Source: Clostridium_AM sp900759715
GTDB lineage: Bacteria > Bacillota > Clostridia > Clostridiales > Clostridiaceae
Assembly (NCBI GenBank): GCA_900759715.1
Contig: CAAEXF010000075.1
Location: 1 to 64,000 of the forward strand
Direction of reading: 5' to 3'
DNA length: 64,000 nt
Position 1 is the stretch's first letter; each line of letters starts with the position of its first letter. Both the position numbers and the translations under genes were made by a program. Below the pieces are notes generated by a model. It was not told the DNA's origin, ran no database searches, and worked only from the letters and a program-made list of their open reading frames with translations. This document shows positions 25,577 through 34,120 of the stretch, in pieces.

Positions 25577-26311
25577 TTATTTTACATCCACATTTTTAAA
25601 GTAGATTATAGTTGTTGCAAATCCAATAATAGATGTAGCAGCAATAAAAATATACGAGTATATTGAAGAATATTCTGGACGAAAACCATTTGTTGCTACA
25701 ACAAGTACTGCTGACCAAGGATATAAAGCACTATATTTCGAATTTGAAATCAGTACATTTACCATGGTTACAGCAATAGTAAATACAATAGCTGGTACGT
25801 AATCCTTAAACACTAGTGTTACAAATATAGTTGGGGTTGACAATAAGAAAAGCAGACTGCCCCCTATAATATATTCTTTAAAGGATTTTATCAAGATTAT
25901 AGTGTTCAAACCCACAAAGGATCCTATTAGTCCCAAAATTAAAGTCAGTACCCAAGAAACTACAGTTAACGTGATAATCCAAATCAACAATAGAGCCAAC
26001 TTACTTATAATAATGCTTATTTTTGATACAGGTATAGTTAATACATTTTTCAATGTATTTTCTACATATTCTCTATTAAATAGATACGAGGTAATTACTC
26101 CATATAGGAGGACCCCAATTAATAGCACAACATACAAATTAGTATCTACAAAAAACTCATTAAACTGAATAGGTATATCTGATCTTTCAGTTTTCTTCAT
26201 TAAATACCCTATAAAGCACATAAAAGGGGCTACTGCTGCTCCAACAATGCTGATTAAAAACATATTGGATCTCTTAAGCTTTAATATTTCTGTATATAGT
26301 AAATTAACCAA
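25577..26311 (-). CDS. ABC-2 type permease (BcrB-like)
   Basis: A membrane protein of about 244 residues with six predicted hydrophobic segments and the opening NLLYTEILKLKRSNM that is typical of BcrB/NatB-like permeases for antimicrobial peptides. The start is taken as a TTG at 26311 because AGGAGG lies 8 nt upstream; a GTG three codons earlier overlaps that site. The gene overlaps the 3' end of the ATPase gene by about 8 nt. Together they form a two-component exporter. uppP follows directly. Confidence 0.87.
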   Translation of the reverse strand: MVNLLYTEILKLKRSNMFLISIVGAAVAPFMCFIGYLMKKTERSDIPIQFNEFFVDTNLYVVLLIGVLLYGVITSYLFNREYVENTLKNVLTIPVSKISIIISKLALLLIWIITLTVVSWVLTLILGLIGSFVGLNTIILIKSFKEYIIGGSLLFLLSTPTIFVTLVFKDYVPAIVFTIAVTMVNVLISNSKYSALYPWSAVLVVATNGFRPEYSSIYSYIFIAATSIIGFATTIIYFKNVDVK

Positions 26312-27227
26312 TAGTGCCACCTCCTATCAATTTTACAAAGTAGTCTTCTAATTTATCTTCACTGGTATTTATCTTTAATACCTCGATATCATTCTCCACA
26401 AACACTTTGTTAAGCTTTCCCTGCTCTCCTAGGTGTGAATATACACGAATAGTTCCTTTTTCATGAACTTCATAATCACTAATGCCAAAATGCCTCTCCA
26501 TAAGCATAACTGCCTTCTTATCGTTAGTAACTTGAAACTCTACATGCTTACGATTTCTCTTTCTAAGTTCTTCTAATGTAATCTCTTCTAGCAGCTTTCC
26601 TTCATGAATAATCCCAATGTTGTTTGCCAACTGTTCAATTTCACTTAAGATATGACTTGAAATAATAATAGTTACATGTTTTTCCTCGCATAAGCTGACA
26701 AGAAAGTTTCGCATTTCCTGTATTCCAATTGGATCAAGACCGTTTGTTGGTTCGTCTAAAATTAATAATTCCGGTTCATGCATAATAGCAGCAGCAATCC
26801 CTAGGCGCTGCTTCATTCCCAAAGAATATTGAGATACTATTTTACGGGGCTCTTTATCAAGACCAACTCTTGAGAGAGCGTACTGCACCGCATCTGAGCG
26901 GTGAATTCCTCTAAGTCTAGCTAATATTTCAAGATTTTCACTACCTGTGAGATTTTGGTAAAATCCTGGTGTTTCAATAATTGATCCTATACGAGTATAA
27001 ACTTGTTTTGCACTTTTCTGTGCATTCTTTCCAAAGATTTCAATTTCTCCTGATGTAGGCTTCACTAATCCCATAATCATACGTAATGTAGTGGTTTTAC
27101 CTGCACCATTACGACCTAAAAGACCATAGATACGCCCTTTAGGAACATGAAGATTTATAGCATTTACTGCTGTTTGATTACCAAATTTTCGAGTAAGTTC
27201 TTTGGTTTCTAAAATCCAATTTTGCAT
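26304..27227 (-). CDS. ABC transporter ATP-binding protein (BcrA-like)
   Basis: A 307-residue ATPase. Walker A is GRNGAGKTT (from residue 38), the signature is YSLGMKQRLG, and Walker B with the D-loop is LLILDEPTNGLDP. The extended C-terminal region after residue 220 is typical of the BcrA/lantibiotic-immunity subfamily. It would power export or removal of a cell-wall-active peptide such as bacitracin. A two-component system lies upstream on the same strand, separated by a hairpin region. The start ATG has AAGGAG upstream. Confidence 0.93.
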   Translation of the reverse strand: MQNWILETKELTRKFGNQTAVNAINLHVPKGRIYGLLGRNGAGKTTTLRMIMGLVKPTSGEIEIFGKNAQKSAKQVYTRIGSIIETPGFYQNLTGSENLEILARLRGIHRSDAVQYALSRVGLDKEPRKIVSQYSLGMKQRLGIAAAIMHEPELLILDEPTNGLDPIGIQEMRNFLVSLCEEKHVTIIISSHILSEIEQLANNIGIIHEGKLLEEITLEELRKRNRKHVEFQVTNDKKAVMLMERHFGISDYEVHEKGTIRVYSHLGEQGKLNKVFVENDIEVLKINTSEDKLEDYFVKLIGGGTIG

Positions 27228-27269
27228 CCCTATCGCTCCTTGTTCTACTTGCTATTTAGGACATACAAA

Positions 27270-27312
27270 TAAAACAACTAGCCAAGTAGGCTAGCATACA
27301 GACTAGTTATTT
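27270..27312 (-). promoter_or_regulatory. Terminator with alternative pairing between kinase and ABC genes
   Basis: On the minus strand CTAGCC pairs with GGCTAG and is followed by TTGTTTTATTT, a terminator-like structure. The upstream ACTAGTC can instead pair with the right arm (GGCTAGT), which would disrupt it. This may be a plain terminator or an attenuator controlling read-through into the ABC genes. Confidence 0.5.
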
Positions 27313-27376
27313 TTTGAATATGTCTAACTATATTTTTATTCTACCTAATAGTTCTGACATACAGCTTACGTATTTC

Positions 27377-28300
27377 TTACTTTTTCTTACTTTTTGGTAG
27401 AGAAACTCGAACAAGGGTTTTAATATAAGGAGTGCTTTCCATATAAATTGTTCCTTTCATTTTCTGTACAAGTTCCTTTGCTATAGCAAGCCCCAGGCCA
27501 TGACCTTTCGTAGATCTTGAAGAATCGCCCTTATAAAGGCGCTCGAACACTCTTGCTATTTCATCTTGAGAAAGTCCAGGTCCCTTATCCCACACCTCAA
27601 AATAGACATTATTATCATCTGCCCATGCAGATACTCCCACAAAGTGATTACATATTCCATAACGAAAAGCATTTTGAAGCAAGTTGCTAAAAATCCTGAT
27701 TAATGCATGTTGATCTCCTATTACAAAATACTCCTCATCGGGAATTTGAACCTCAAGAGTTACCCTTTCTTTTTGCAATCTTGGTACCCAACCTATAAGC
27801 TCACTTCGGAGTAACTCAAGCAGATCAATTTGTTCAAAAACAAGCTGCACTTCATCAGCATCTATTTGAGCAATAGTGAAGAGCTCATCAATATACTCAT
27901 TTAGTGCATAAGCCTTATTTTTAGCGATATGTAAATACTCCTCAGCTTCTTCACCAGCCATTCCATCACATAATGCATCTAAATACCCTAGAACCGATGT
28001 CAAGGGCGTGCGCACATCATGGGATAGATTTGACAACATCTGCTTTCTTGCCTGCTCTACCCTAATGGAATTTATTTTATCCTTTTGATAAGAGTCTACC
28101 AATTGGTTGATTTTAAATACCAAAGAAGTAATTGGCTCCTTTGCTCCAACATGAATTTTGCAATTTTCATTACCTGCAATAATATCTTCTAAAACATTCA
28201 AAGTCTCTCTAATGCGGCAGCGGTACTTGTATTCACGATAAAGAAAAAAAGTTAAAACTATAATCAATATGATGATAAGCCATATGCTCTCACTACTCAT
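27377..28300 (-). CDS. Sensor histidine kinase
   Basis: A kinase of about 307 residues with one N-terminal membrane helix and almost no extracellular part, as in intramembrane-sensing kinases of peptide-resistance systems. The H-box is SNLSHDVRTPLTSVLGYLD, the N-box NLLQNAFRYG, and the G-boxes DKGPGLS and GHGLGLAIAKELV. The start is probably the ATG at 28300, which has GGAG upstream; two further in-frame ATGs lie 9 and 15 nt earlier. It overlaps the response regulator gene. It likely senses, directly or through the ABC pair, a cell-wall-active antibiotic. Confidence 0.9.
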   Translation of the reverse strand: MSSESIWLIIILIIVLTFFLYREYKYRCRIRETLNVLEDIIAGNENCKIHVGAKEPITSLVFKINQLVDSYQKDKINSIRVEQARKQMLSNLSHDVRTPLTSVLGYLDALCDGMAGEEAEEYLHIAKNKAYALNEYIDELFTIAQIDADEVQLVFEQIDLLELLRSELIGWVPRLQKERVTLEVQIPDEEYFVIGDQHALIRIFSNLLQNAFRYGICNHFVGVSAWADDNNVYFEVWDKGPGLSQDEIARVFERLYKGDSSRSTKGHGLGLAIAKELVQKMKGTIYMESTPYIKTLVRVSLPKSKKK

Positions 28301-28997
28301 TTCCTGCATCTCCATTAAACTTATAGCCCATACCCCAGGCTGTTATAATATATATTGGATTTTCTGGATCTGGCTCAATTTTTTTACGCAACCTTCTAAT
28401 ATGAACCATAATATTGTTATCATCATAAGCATACTCATCTTGCCATACATTTTGATATATCTGTTTTTTAGTAAAAATTTGTCCAGGATTAGAGGACAAA
28501 AAGTATAGTAAATCATATTCTTTCCCAGTAAGGCCAAGATCCTCCCCATTATAAGTCACACGCATATGTGCAGGATCAATAACAAGAGAGCCAAAGGTCA
28601 TGCAATTAGGCTTTTCAGGCGCAGCACCAAGTACTACATACCTACGAATTAAAGATTGCACTCTAGCGGTTAACTCAGACAAACTAAAAGGCTTTGTTAT
28701 ATAGTCATCTGCTCCTGATTTCAATCCCAAAACTTTATCCATTTCGTTGCCCTTTGCAGTAAGCATTAGTACTGGAGTATTTTTGCTTTTTCGAATGTTT
28801 ATTAGAGTAGAAATACCGTCCATCTCTGGCATCATGACATCTAGTATAATCAAATGGTAGTCATGATTATTAATTAGCTTCAAACCTTCTATTCCAGTGT
28901 GGCAAACTTCTGCCTCATATCCTTCCGTTTCCATGCATTTTTTAAGTAATCTGCATAGTTCAATATCATCATCTATAATTAAAATACTCTTTTTCAT
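28293..28997 (-). CDS. OmpR-family response regulator
   Basis: A 234-residue regulator with an N-terminal receiver (acidic pocket in ILIIDDDIELC, phospho-acceptor Asp in LIILDVMMPEMDG, Lys in GADDYITKPFS) and a C-terminal winged helix ending VHIRRLRKKIEPDPENPIYIITAWGMGYKF. The start is the ATG at 28997, which begins MKKSILIIDDD. It overlaps the kinase gene and follows a GNAT gene by 1 bp. It probably controls the BcrAB-like genes and uppP downstream. Confidence 0.93.
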   Translation of the reverse strand: MKKSILIIDDDIELCRLLKKCMETEGYEAEVCHTGIEGLKLINNHDYHLIILDVMMPEMDGISTLINIRKSKNTPVLMLTAKGNEMDKVLGLKSGADDYITKPFSLSELTARVQSLIRRYVVLGAAPEKPNCMTFGSLVIDPAHMRVTYNGEDLGLTGKEYDLLYFLSSNPGQIFTKKQIYQNVWQDEYAYDDNNIMVHIRRLRKKIEPDPENPIYIITAWGMGYKFNGDAGNE

Positions 28998-28998
28998 A

Positions 28999-29541
28999 TT
29001 AAAGCTTCCATTCACCTTTAAGCATACCATAAGCAATATGACTAACAAAATGATCATATAGCCATTCGCATTCTCTTAATGTTCCTTCATTTTTAAATCC
29101 TAGTCTCTCTGGAATAGCTCTGCTCTTATGATTATTCTCGGCACATCTAATTTCTACTCTATTTAGTTTCAATTCTTTAAATGCATAACCTACAAGGGAT
29201 GTACATGCTCTTGTCATAATACCCTTTCCTTCAAATTCTTTAGCAAGCCAGTAACCAATGCTTGTAGATTTATGTGACCAATTGACATTATGGAATCCAA
29301 TTACACCTACTATCTTCCCCTTATACCATATGGAGGCTTGAAATCCATTGTTATTTATGTACTGTTGTTTAGTTGAATCTATAAATCCCTTTAAGTCATT
29401 GCTATTTTTAGTTCCATCTACCCAAGGAAGCCACTGCTTTAGGTGAGGTCTGTTGGAATCTATTAATGCAAATAGTTCATCCCTATCACAGTTATCCAAA
29501 AGTTTTAGTTCTAATTCCTTGTCAATAATATGTTTAACCAT
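28999..29541 (-). CDS. RimJ/RimL-like GNAT acetyltransferase
   Basis: A 180-residue acetyltransferase of the RimJ/RimL (YdaF) subgroup. Motifs are LKQWLPWVDGT near residue 35, SIGYWLAKEFEGKGIMTRA (acetyl-CoA loop), and NRVEIRCAENNHKSRAIPERLGF. It probably acetylates a ribosomal-protein or other N-terminus, or a small amine. It is the first gene of a four- or five-gene minus-strand string with the two-component system, ending 1 bp before the regulator start. The start ATG has AAGGGGTG upstream. Confidence 0.9.
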   Translation of the reverse strand: MVKHIIDKELELKLLDNCDRDELFALIDSNRPHLKQWLPWVDGTKNSNDLKGFIDSTKQQYINNNGFQASIWYKGKIVGVIGFHNVNWSHKSTSIGYWLAKEFEGKGIMTRACTSLVGYAFKELKLNRVEIRCAENNHKSRAIPERLGFKNEGTLRECEWLYDHFVSHIAYGMLKGEWKL

Positions 29542-29675
29542 AATCCATCACCCCTTTTTATATTTTAAATTTTATTATATCAAATTTTGTAAAAAATGGA
29601 CATATATTTTTAATATTACAATTATCAATAGTAACTGATAAACAGAGTTCTAAGCATCAGATATTAGTTTTAAAA

Positions 29676-29717
29676 TGAAAAACACCTAAGGATATTTTAT
29701 TCCCTAAGTGTTTTTCA
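29676..29717 (-). terminator. Terminator next to repeat copy 2
   Basis: TGAAAAACAC pairs with GTGTTTTTCA, with an inner CTAAGGA/TCCCTAAG part. It is nearly identical to the hairpin at 34121-34170. It abuts the left end of repeat copy 2, so the repeat lies between the acetyltransferase gene and this terminator. Confidence 0.7.
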
Positions 29718-29718
29718 C

Positions 29719-29905
29719 TTTATCCGATGACTTACCCGCTCTAATACTCCCATCGCACTCTGTGAAAGCGATTCACACAAAATCAGAGATTTTGGTTCTC
29801 TGCTTTTCTTAAAGTGGGAGTAAAGAGCGGCTATGTCCCTGGATAACGACTTCTAAGCTTCAGATGGAGTTAAACCTCCACCTGAAGCTTAGAATTCTGT
29901 TTATA
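29719..29905 (+). repeat. Structured repeat, copy 2 (187 bp)
   Basis: Same length and ends as copy 1 (TTTATCCGATGACT to GAATTCTGTTTATA). Pairings are CCGCTCT with AGAGCGG, ACTCCCA with TGGGAGT, and a core hairpin CAAAATC-aga-GATTTTG, where copies 1 and 3 have CCAAATC and GATTTGG. The change C-G to A-T is therefore compensated on both sides. The right-hand 36 bp encode the last residues of the acetyltransferase at 29870-30397. Confidence 0.82.
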
Positions 29906-30397
29906 AATGACCTTTTTTTCTTCTGCTTTTTCTTTTCCAGATAATTCAATACTTAATCTAATCATGTCTGTGCATTCAATACCGTTTTCTATAATTTTTT
30001 TGTTGTAGTGAATTTTAAAAAAATCTCTATCTATTCCAGTAATGCGAAATCCACATTTTTGATATAATGATAATTGATCTATACTTGAATTTCCTGTTCC
30101 TACCTCTAAAACTTTTATATTGTCCTGTTTTGCTTTATTTATTGCATGTAGTATAAGTTTTTTGCCTATACCTTTCCCTTGGTATTTTTCATCTACTGCA
30201 ATATTTACAAGCTCCATTGTTAAAGGTCTTGTTTTTATTAGAACATATTCTCCAACAATTTGTTCTTTATAACAAGCTATATAGCAGATCCCTCGAACTA
30301 TATAATCTCTAACTGCTTCTTCTGATGGGTCCGCTAATAAAAGCAAATCATAAGGTGCTCTTTCATTTTTATCTAATATTCTTATATCGATATCCAT
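29870..30397 (-). CDS. GNAT acetyltransferase whose C-terminus runs into a repeat
   Basis: A 175-residue protein with a GNAT domain in residues 1-140 (MELVNIAVDEKYQGKGIGKKLILHA, then VLEVGTGNSSIDQLSLYQKCGFRITGIDRDFF). The fold is complete by about residue 155. The final dozen codons (IYKQNSKLQVEV) lie inside repeat copy 2, so the original stop was lost when the repeat arrived or the 3' end was rearranged. The Lys/Glu-rich stretch before it (GKEKAEEKK) comes from a 28-bp segment also found at the 3' end of yjdF. The enzyme is probably still functional. Its substrate is unknown. Confidence 0.85.
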   Translation of the reverse strand: MDIDIRILDKNERAPYDLLLLADPSEEAVRDYIVRGICYIACYKEQIVGEYVLIKTRPLTMELVNIAVDEKYQGKGIGKKLILHAINKAKQDNIKVLEVGTGNSSIDQLSLYQKCGFRITGIDRDFFKIHYNKKIIENGIECTDMIRLSIELSGKEKAEEKKVIYKQNSKLQVEV

Positions 30398-30489
30398 ACC
30401 TTCTTCTCCAATTAACTCTTTTAGTTTCTACACGCTGTGCCACTTATTTATCCTCATTAATCCTTTGAGAATATTATTGCCTATTATCT

Positions 30490-31575
30490 CTACTCATTTG
30501 ACTGCAATTTAACTTTGAAAGTAATTATATCTCCATTACTTTCAGCCCATATGTATCCATTATGTAATTCAATTATTTTTTTTGATATAGCTAATCCTAA
30601 TCCAGATCCGGGCACATTATTAGAGCGTGAAGGGTCAATTCTATAAAACCTTTCAAACATCTTATCTATCTTTTCTTGAGGAATATGCTCACCTCTATTG
30701 GAAAAAGATATTATAATATGCCCTTCTTCATTTTCTACATTTACCACAATATCCGAAGGTTTATAACTATACTTCTCTGCATTATTTAATATATTTTCAA
30801 ACACTCTAACGATCTTTTCAATATCTATTTTTACATTTATATTATTATCGGGCACATTATTTATAATCCTTAACTCTTTTTTCTCTAATATAGTACCATA
30901 TTCACCTAAAAGTTGGTTCAAAATAGCACATATATTCACATTCACAAATTCTAATTGAACTTCACTACTTGATAGCTTTGTATATTCAAATAGTTCATCT
31001 ATAAGCCTTTTTAGCTTAATAGATAAATTATAAGCAGAGTTTAAATACTCTTTTTCCTCTTCCTCATTTTTAAATTTTCCGTTTTTCAAAAAGTCTAAAT
31101 AGCCTATAATAGCAGTAAGCGGCGTTCGTAAATCATGAGAAACATTGGTTATTAATTCCGTCTTAGTATTTTCTATTTCTCTTTCACGTTCAAACTTTTC
31201 TTTTAATTGTCTAGACATAGAGTTTATATTTCTACTAAGTTCCGCTAGCTCGTCATTGCCTGCAACTTTTAAAGTAGAGCCTAATTCCTTATTGGCAACT
31301 ATTTCAACATTTTCCGAAATATATTTGATATATTTTATTTCTTTCTTTGTGACTATTAGAAAACTTATGATAAATACTATAATACCTGTCATGAAAACTC
31401 CAAGAAGTATTATATTATACATAAAAGGATTCAAATTATTTCTGTTGCTATATATATAAGTTTTAGAAATATAGCTAGCAAACAAGATTACAGCAGCAAA
31501 TGAAAGTGAAAAACAAAATGCTATTTTAATTAAAAGATTGATACTTAAGCTTTTTGTTACTGTTAATCTTTTCAT
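30490..31575 (-). CDS. VanS-like sensor histidine kinase
   Basis: A 361-residue kinase with two membrane segments (about residues 15-33 and 50-70) and a very short loop between them. A HAMP-like linker follows, then the H-box LITNVSHDLRTPLTAIIGYLDFL, the N-box NILNNAEKYS, and the G2-box GSGLGLAISKKII. The gene starts within the stop of the response regulator (ATGA), so the pair is translationally coupled. The signal is unknown; the short sensor fits detection of membrane or cell-wall disturbance. Confidence 0.92.
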   Translation of the reverse strand: MKRLTVTKSLSINLLIKIAFCFSLSFAAVILFASYISKTYIYSNRNNLNPFMYNIILLGVFMTGIIVFIISFLIVTKKEIKYIKYISENVEIVANKELGSTLKVAGNDELAELSRNINSMSRQLKEKFEREREIENTKTELITNVSHDLRTPLTAIIGYLDFLKNGKFKNEEEEKEYLNSAYNLSIKLKRLIDELFEYTKLSSSEVQLEFVNVNICAILNQLLGEYGTILEKKELRIINNVPDNNINVKIDIEKIVRVFENILNNAEKYSYKPSDIVVNVENEEGHIIISFSNRGEHIPQEKIDKMFERFYRIDPSRSNNVPGSGLGLAISKKIIELHNGYIWAESNGDIITFKVKLQSNE

Positions 31576-32258
31576 ATCTTATATCCGACACCCCAAACCG
31601 TTTTAATATAAATAGGCTTTTTGGGATCTTCCTCTATTTTTTCCCTTATCTTTGTTATATGGACCATAACCGTACCATCGGATTTATAAAACTCCTCACC
31701 CCATACTCTTTCATAAATCTTTTCTATACTGAAAACTATTCCTTTATTCCTCGCCAAAAGCTCTAAAATATCAAACTCTTTTGGAGTAAGTCTAGCTTCT
31801 TTGTCTCCAATAAATACTTGTCTGGAATCTGTGTTTATAGTCAAGTTGCCAATTTCGATAACATTCTTACGTACTTGTGTAGCAGCAGTATATTTCTTAT
31901 ATCTTCTAAGATTAGACTTAATTCTAGCTATAAGTTCCATTGCGCTAAAAGGTTTTGTAATATAATCATCTGCACCAGAAGTCAAGCCTTGGATTTTATC
32001 CATATCTTCAGATTTTGCTGATAAAAATATTATTGGCATAACACTACTTTCTCTAATTTTCATACATACTTCTAAACCATTCATTCCAGGCATCATTATA
32101 TCTAGAAGCACCAAATCTACTTCATTTTCCTCAATTATTTTTAGTGCTTCTTGCCCATTTTCCGCTTTATATATTTCAAAGCCTTCATTCTCCAAATATA
32201 TACTTATAACCTTTCTTATTTCTTCGTCATCATCTACTATAAGTATTTTATTAGGCAT
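31572..32258 (-). CDS. VanR-like response regulator
   Basis: A 228-residue OmpR-family regulator. The receiver has KILIVDDDEEIRK, the phospho-acceptor Asp in VLLDIMMPGMNG and Lys in GADDYITKPFS. The winged helix carries RLTPKEFDILELLARN and VHITKIREKIEEDPKKPIYIKTVWGVGYKI. It is coupled to the kinase and lies 18 bp downstream of a PmtA-like methyltransferase gene, which may be part of the same unit. Confidence 0.94.
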   Translation of the reverse strand: MPNKILIVDDDEEIRKVISIYLENEGFEIYKAENGQEALKIIEENEVDLVLLDIMMPGMNGLEVCMKIRESSVMPIIFLSAKSEDMDKIQGLTSGADDYITKPFSAMELIARIKSNLRRYKKYTAATQVRKNVIEIGNLTINTDSRQVFIGDKEARLTPKEFDILELLARNKGIVFSIEKIYERVWGEEFYKSDGTVMVHITKIREKIEEDPKKPIYIKTVWGVGYKI

Positions 32259-32276
32259 AATCAGACCCCTTTCAAA

Positions 32277-32837
32277 TTAAACATTTTGGCACTTTAAAAC
32301 ATATGCTGGTGGAACATTAAGTAAAACCCTTTCATAATCTATATCTTTAAAGTAACTGGAAATATACTCTTTTTTTAGCAAAGTATACTGAAATGTAATA
32401 AATAATCCGCCATTTCTTAATACATTTCTTGTTTTCTTCAATATTTCACTGGATACATCTTTAGGTAAACTGGCAAAAGGTAATCCTGAAACTACATAGT
32501 CTACTTTTTCAATATCATATTCTCTCAGATATTTATCTATATTTTGTGCTGAATCATTTATTATTAATATATTATCATACTTATTATACTTATCCTTTAG
32601 TTCTTTACAAAATTCTTGGTTATATTCAAGCAATATTAATATTGTGTTTTTTCCTTTATTCTTTACAAGCTTGTCTGTAAAAACTCCCGTACCTGGACCA
32701 TATTCCACAATACATTTTGCATTTTTAAAGTCTATGTCATTAATCATTCTATCCGCAAGCTTTTCTGAACTAGGTGCTACAGCTCCTACAGTTCTTGGTG
32801 ATTTAACATACTCTATCAAAAATTTTATCCACTTCAT
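32277..32837 (-). CDS. PmtA-like SAM-dependent methyltransferase
   Basis: A 186-residue class I methyltransferase. The opening MKWIKFLIEYVKSPRTVGAVAPSS and the SAM motif VEYGPGTGVFTDKL are characteristic of the PmtA phospholipid N-methyltransferase/KsgA-related group; SGLPFASLP takes the place of the NPPY motif of rRNA dimethylases. The ATG at 32837 with AGGGGGG upstream is chosen over a start 12 codons earlier. It could methylate phosphatidylethanolamine or another lipid amine. Position before VanRS-like genes suggests a role in membrane adaptation; substrate is unproven. Confidence 0.78.
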   Translation of the reverse strand: MKWIKFLIEYVKSPRTVGAVAPSSEKLADRMINDIDFKNAKCIVEYGPGTGVFTDKLVKNKGKNTILILLEYNQEFCKELKDKYNKYDNILIINDSAQNIDKYLREYDIEKVDYVVSGLPFASLPKDVSSEILKKTRNVLRNGGLFITFQYTLLKKEYISSYFKDIDYERVLLNVPPAYVLKCQNV

Positions 32838-33046
32838 ATTAACCCCCCTGTATTGCTTTGGAGTATATAACAATTACAAATTGTTAGCCTCCTGTATTCT
32901 TTATCAGATAAGCAATTTATAACTGCCTATCTATTTAAACTCACTTACAGGTTTAGTATAAAATACGAATATTAAATTTCCATTAGAAAATTCCTTAAGA
33001 ATTCTTAAATTTTTTTAAAGTTTTTCTAATGTTTCTAGAAATTAAT

Positions 33047-33072
33047 AAAAAGATCCAAAATTTGGACCTTTT
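33047..33072. terminator. Bidirectional terminator after the TVP38 gene
   Basis: AAAAGATCCAAA and TTTGGACCTTTT pair with one mismatch around AT, with A and T runs on both sides. Confidence 0.85.
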
Positions 33073-33074
33073 AT

Positions 33075-33716
33075 CTAGATTGATTTACATTGTTTTTGCT
33101 CCTTATTCCATAGCCACATTGAGTATATAGTTATAATTAAAATAATTATCCCAGTTATTATGGTGTTATTGTTAGGAGATAAAATACTGCCTCCAAGAAA
33201 ACTGTACAATAACATCAGTGGCATATTTGCTAGTACCACTGTGAGGATAAACTTTCTATAGCTTAACCCTGCAGAACTAGCTAAAAAGCAAGCTACATCG
33301 GATGGGGCTACTGGACACAATATACCAATTGCTAAAATTCTCGTACTATTTTTAAGTAATAGGTTGTATAGTTTAGGATATTTATTAACTAAATAGCTTT
33401 GAATACTTGAGCTAACTAGAGCCTTTGATGCTGCATATATAATACTTTCACTAAGTATAACTGAAACCAAGGTAAGAGCAAAAGCTTCTAGCGGATTAAA
33501 CATAATACCACCTAAAATCATAAATGCCACGCTAGGGATTAAAGCGGCTACCCGTACGGTTGATAACGTAATAAATAGTATTATCTTATAGCTGCCAAAA
33601 CTGTCAAAAAACTTATTTAAATTACCCATATCTCCATTCAATAGATTAAGTTTGTAAAAAATATATATCAATGTGGCCCAAACTGCTATTACTAAAAACT
33701 TGCTAATTTTTTTCAT
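33075..33716 (-). CDS. TVP38/TMEM64 (DedA-like) membrane protein
   Basis: A 213-residue integral membrane protein of the VTT/DedA superfamily with about five hydrophobic segments. The family stretch is RVAALIPSVAFMILGGIMFNPLEAFALTLV, followed by CPVAPSDVACFLASSAGLSYRKFI. These proteins are implicated in lipid scrambling and envelope homeostasis. A strong terminator separates it from the methyltransferase/VanRS-like genes. The start ATG has GAGGTGA upstream. Confidence 0.88.
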   Translation of the reverse strand: MKKISKFLVIAVWATLIYIFYKLNLLNGDMGNLNKFFDSFGSYKIILFITLSTVRVAALIPSVAFMILGGIMFNPLEAFALTLVSVILSESIIYAASKALVSSSIQSYLVNKYPKLYNLLLKNSTRILAIGILCPVAPSDVACFLASSAGLSYRKFILTVVLANMPLMLLYSFLGGSILSPNNNTIITGIIILIITIYSMWLWNKEQKQCKSI

Positions 33717-33855
33717 ATCAAATTCACCTCACATGTAATTTCTAATTACTATTGTAGATGTGAATTCTTAAGTATCTGTACAAATAAATCTTAAGATTTA
33801 TTAAGAAAGTTATAATTTCCCCATAAGAATTTCAGTGTCATAGAGAAACTAACTA

Positions 33856-34101
33856 GAAAATTGACTTATACAGAGGGATATGTTTCCAAAGCTGAAGTAG
33901 ATTTAAAAACTTTGTACCAGTCTTAGTGAAGGGTTTTAAGAGAACCTTATATGACGCTCCTCTTCCTTACGTCAGAGGAGTAAGCGATTCACACAAAATC
34001 ATAGATTTTGGTTCTCTGCTTAAAACGCAAGCTTTAGACTGGCTAAAAGTTTTTAACGTGCTGAAGCTTGGAAACATATACGGTTGTATAAGTCAATTTT
34101 C
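33856..34101 (+). repeat. Structured repeat, copy 5 (about 246 bp, long nested hairpin)
   Basis: Outer arms AAAATTGACTTATACA (33857-33872) and TGTATAAGTCAATTTT (34085-34100) pair perfectly over 16 bp. Inside are TGTTTCCAA with TTGGAAACA, TTAAAAACTTT with AAAGTTTTTAA, CCAGTCT with AGACTGG, GTTTTAAG with CTTAAAAC, and CTCCTC with GAGGAG. The centre contains the same core as copies 1-3 (AGCGATTCACACAAAATC, then GATTTTGGTTCTCTGCTT), although none of the outer stem sequences match the other copies. No transposase or credible reading frame is present. Confidence 0.8.
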
Positions 34102-34120
34102 AGCCTGGTAACTCTATAAA

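Noticed and set aside
33926..34111. 61-codon plus-strand frame across repeat copy 5
   Set aside because: It lies entirely within paired arms of the structured repeat, lacks a ribosome binding site and has no counterpart in the other copies.
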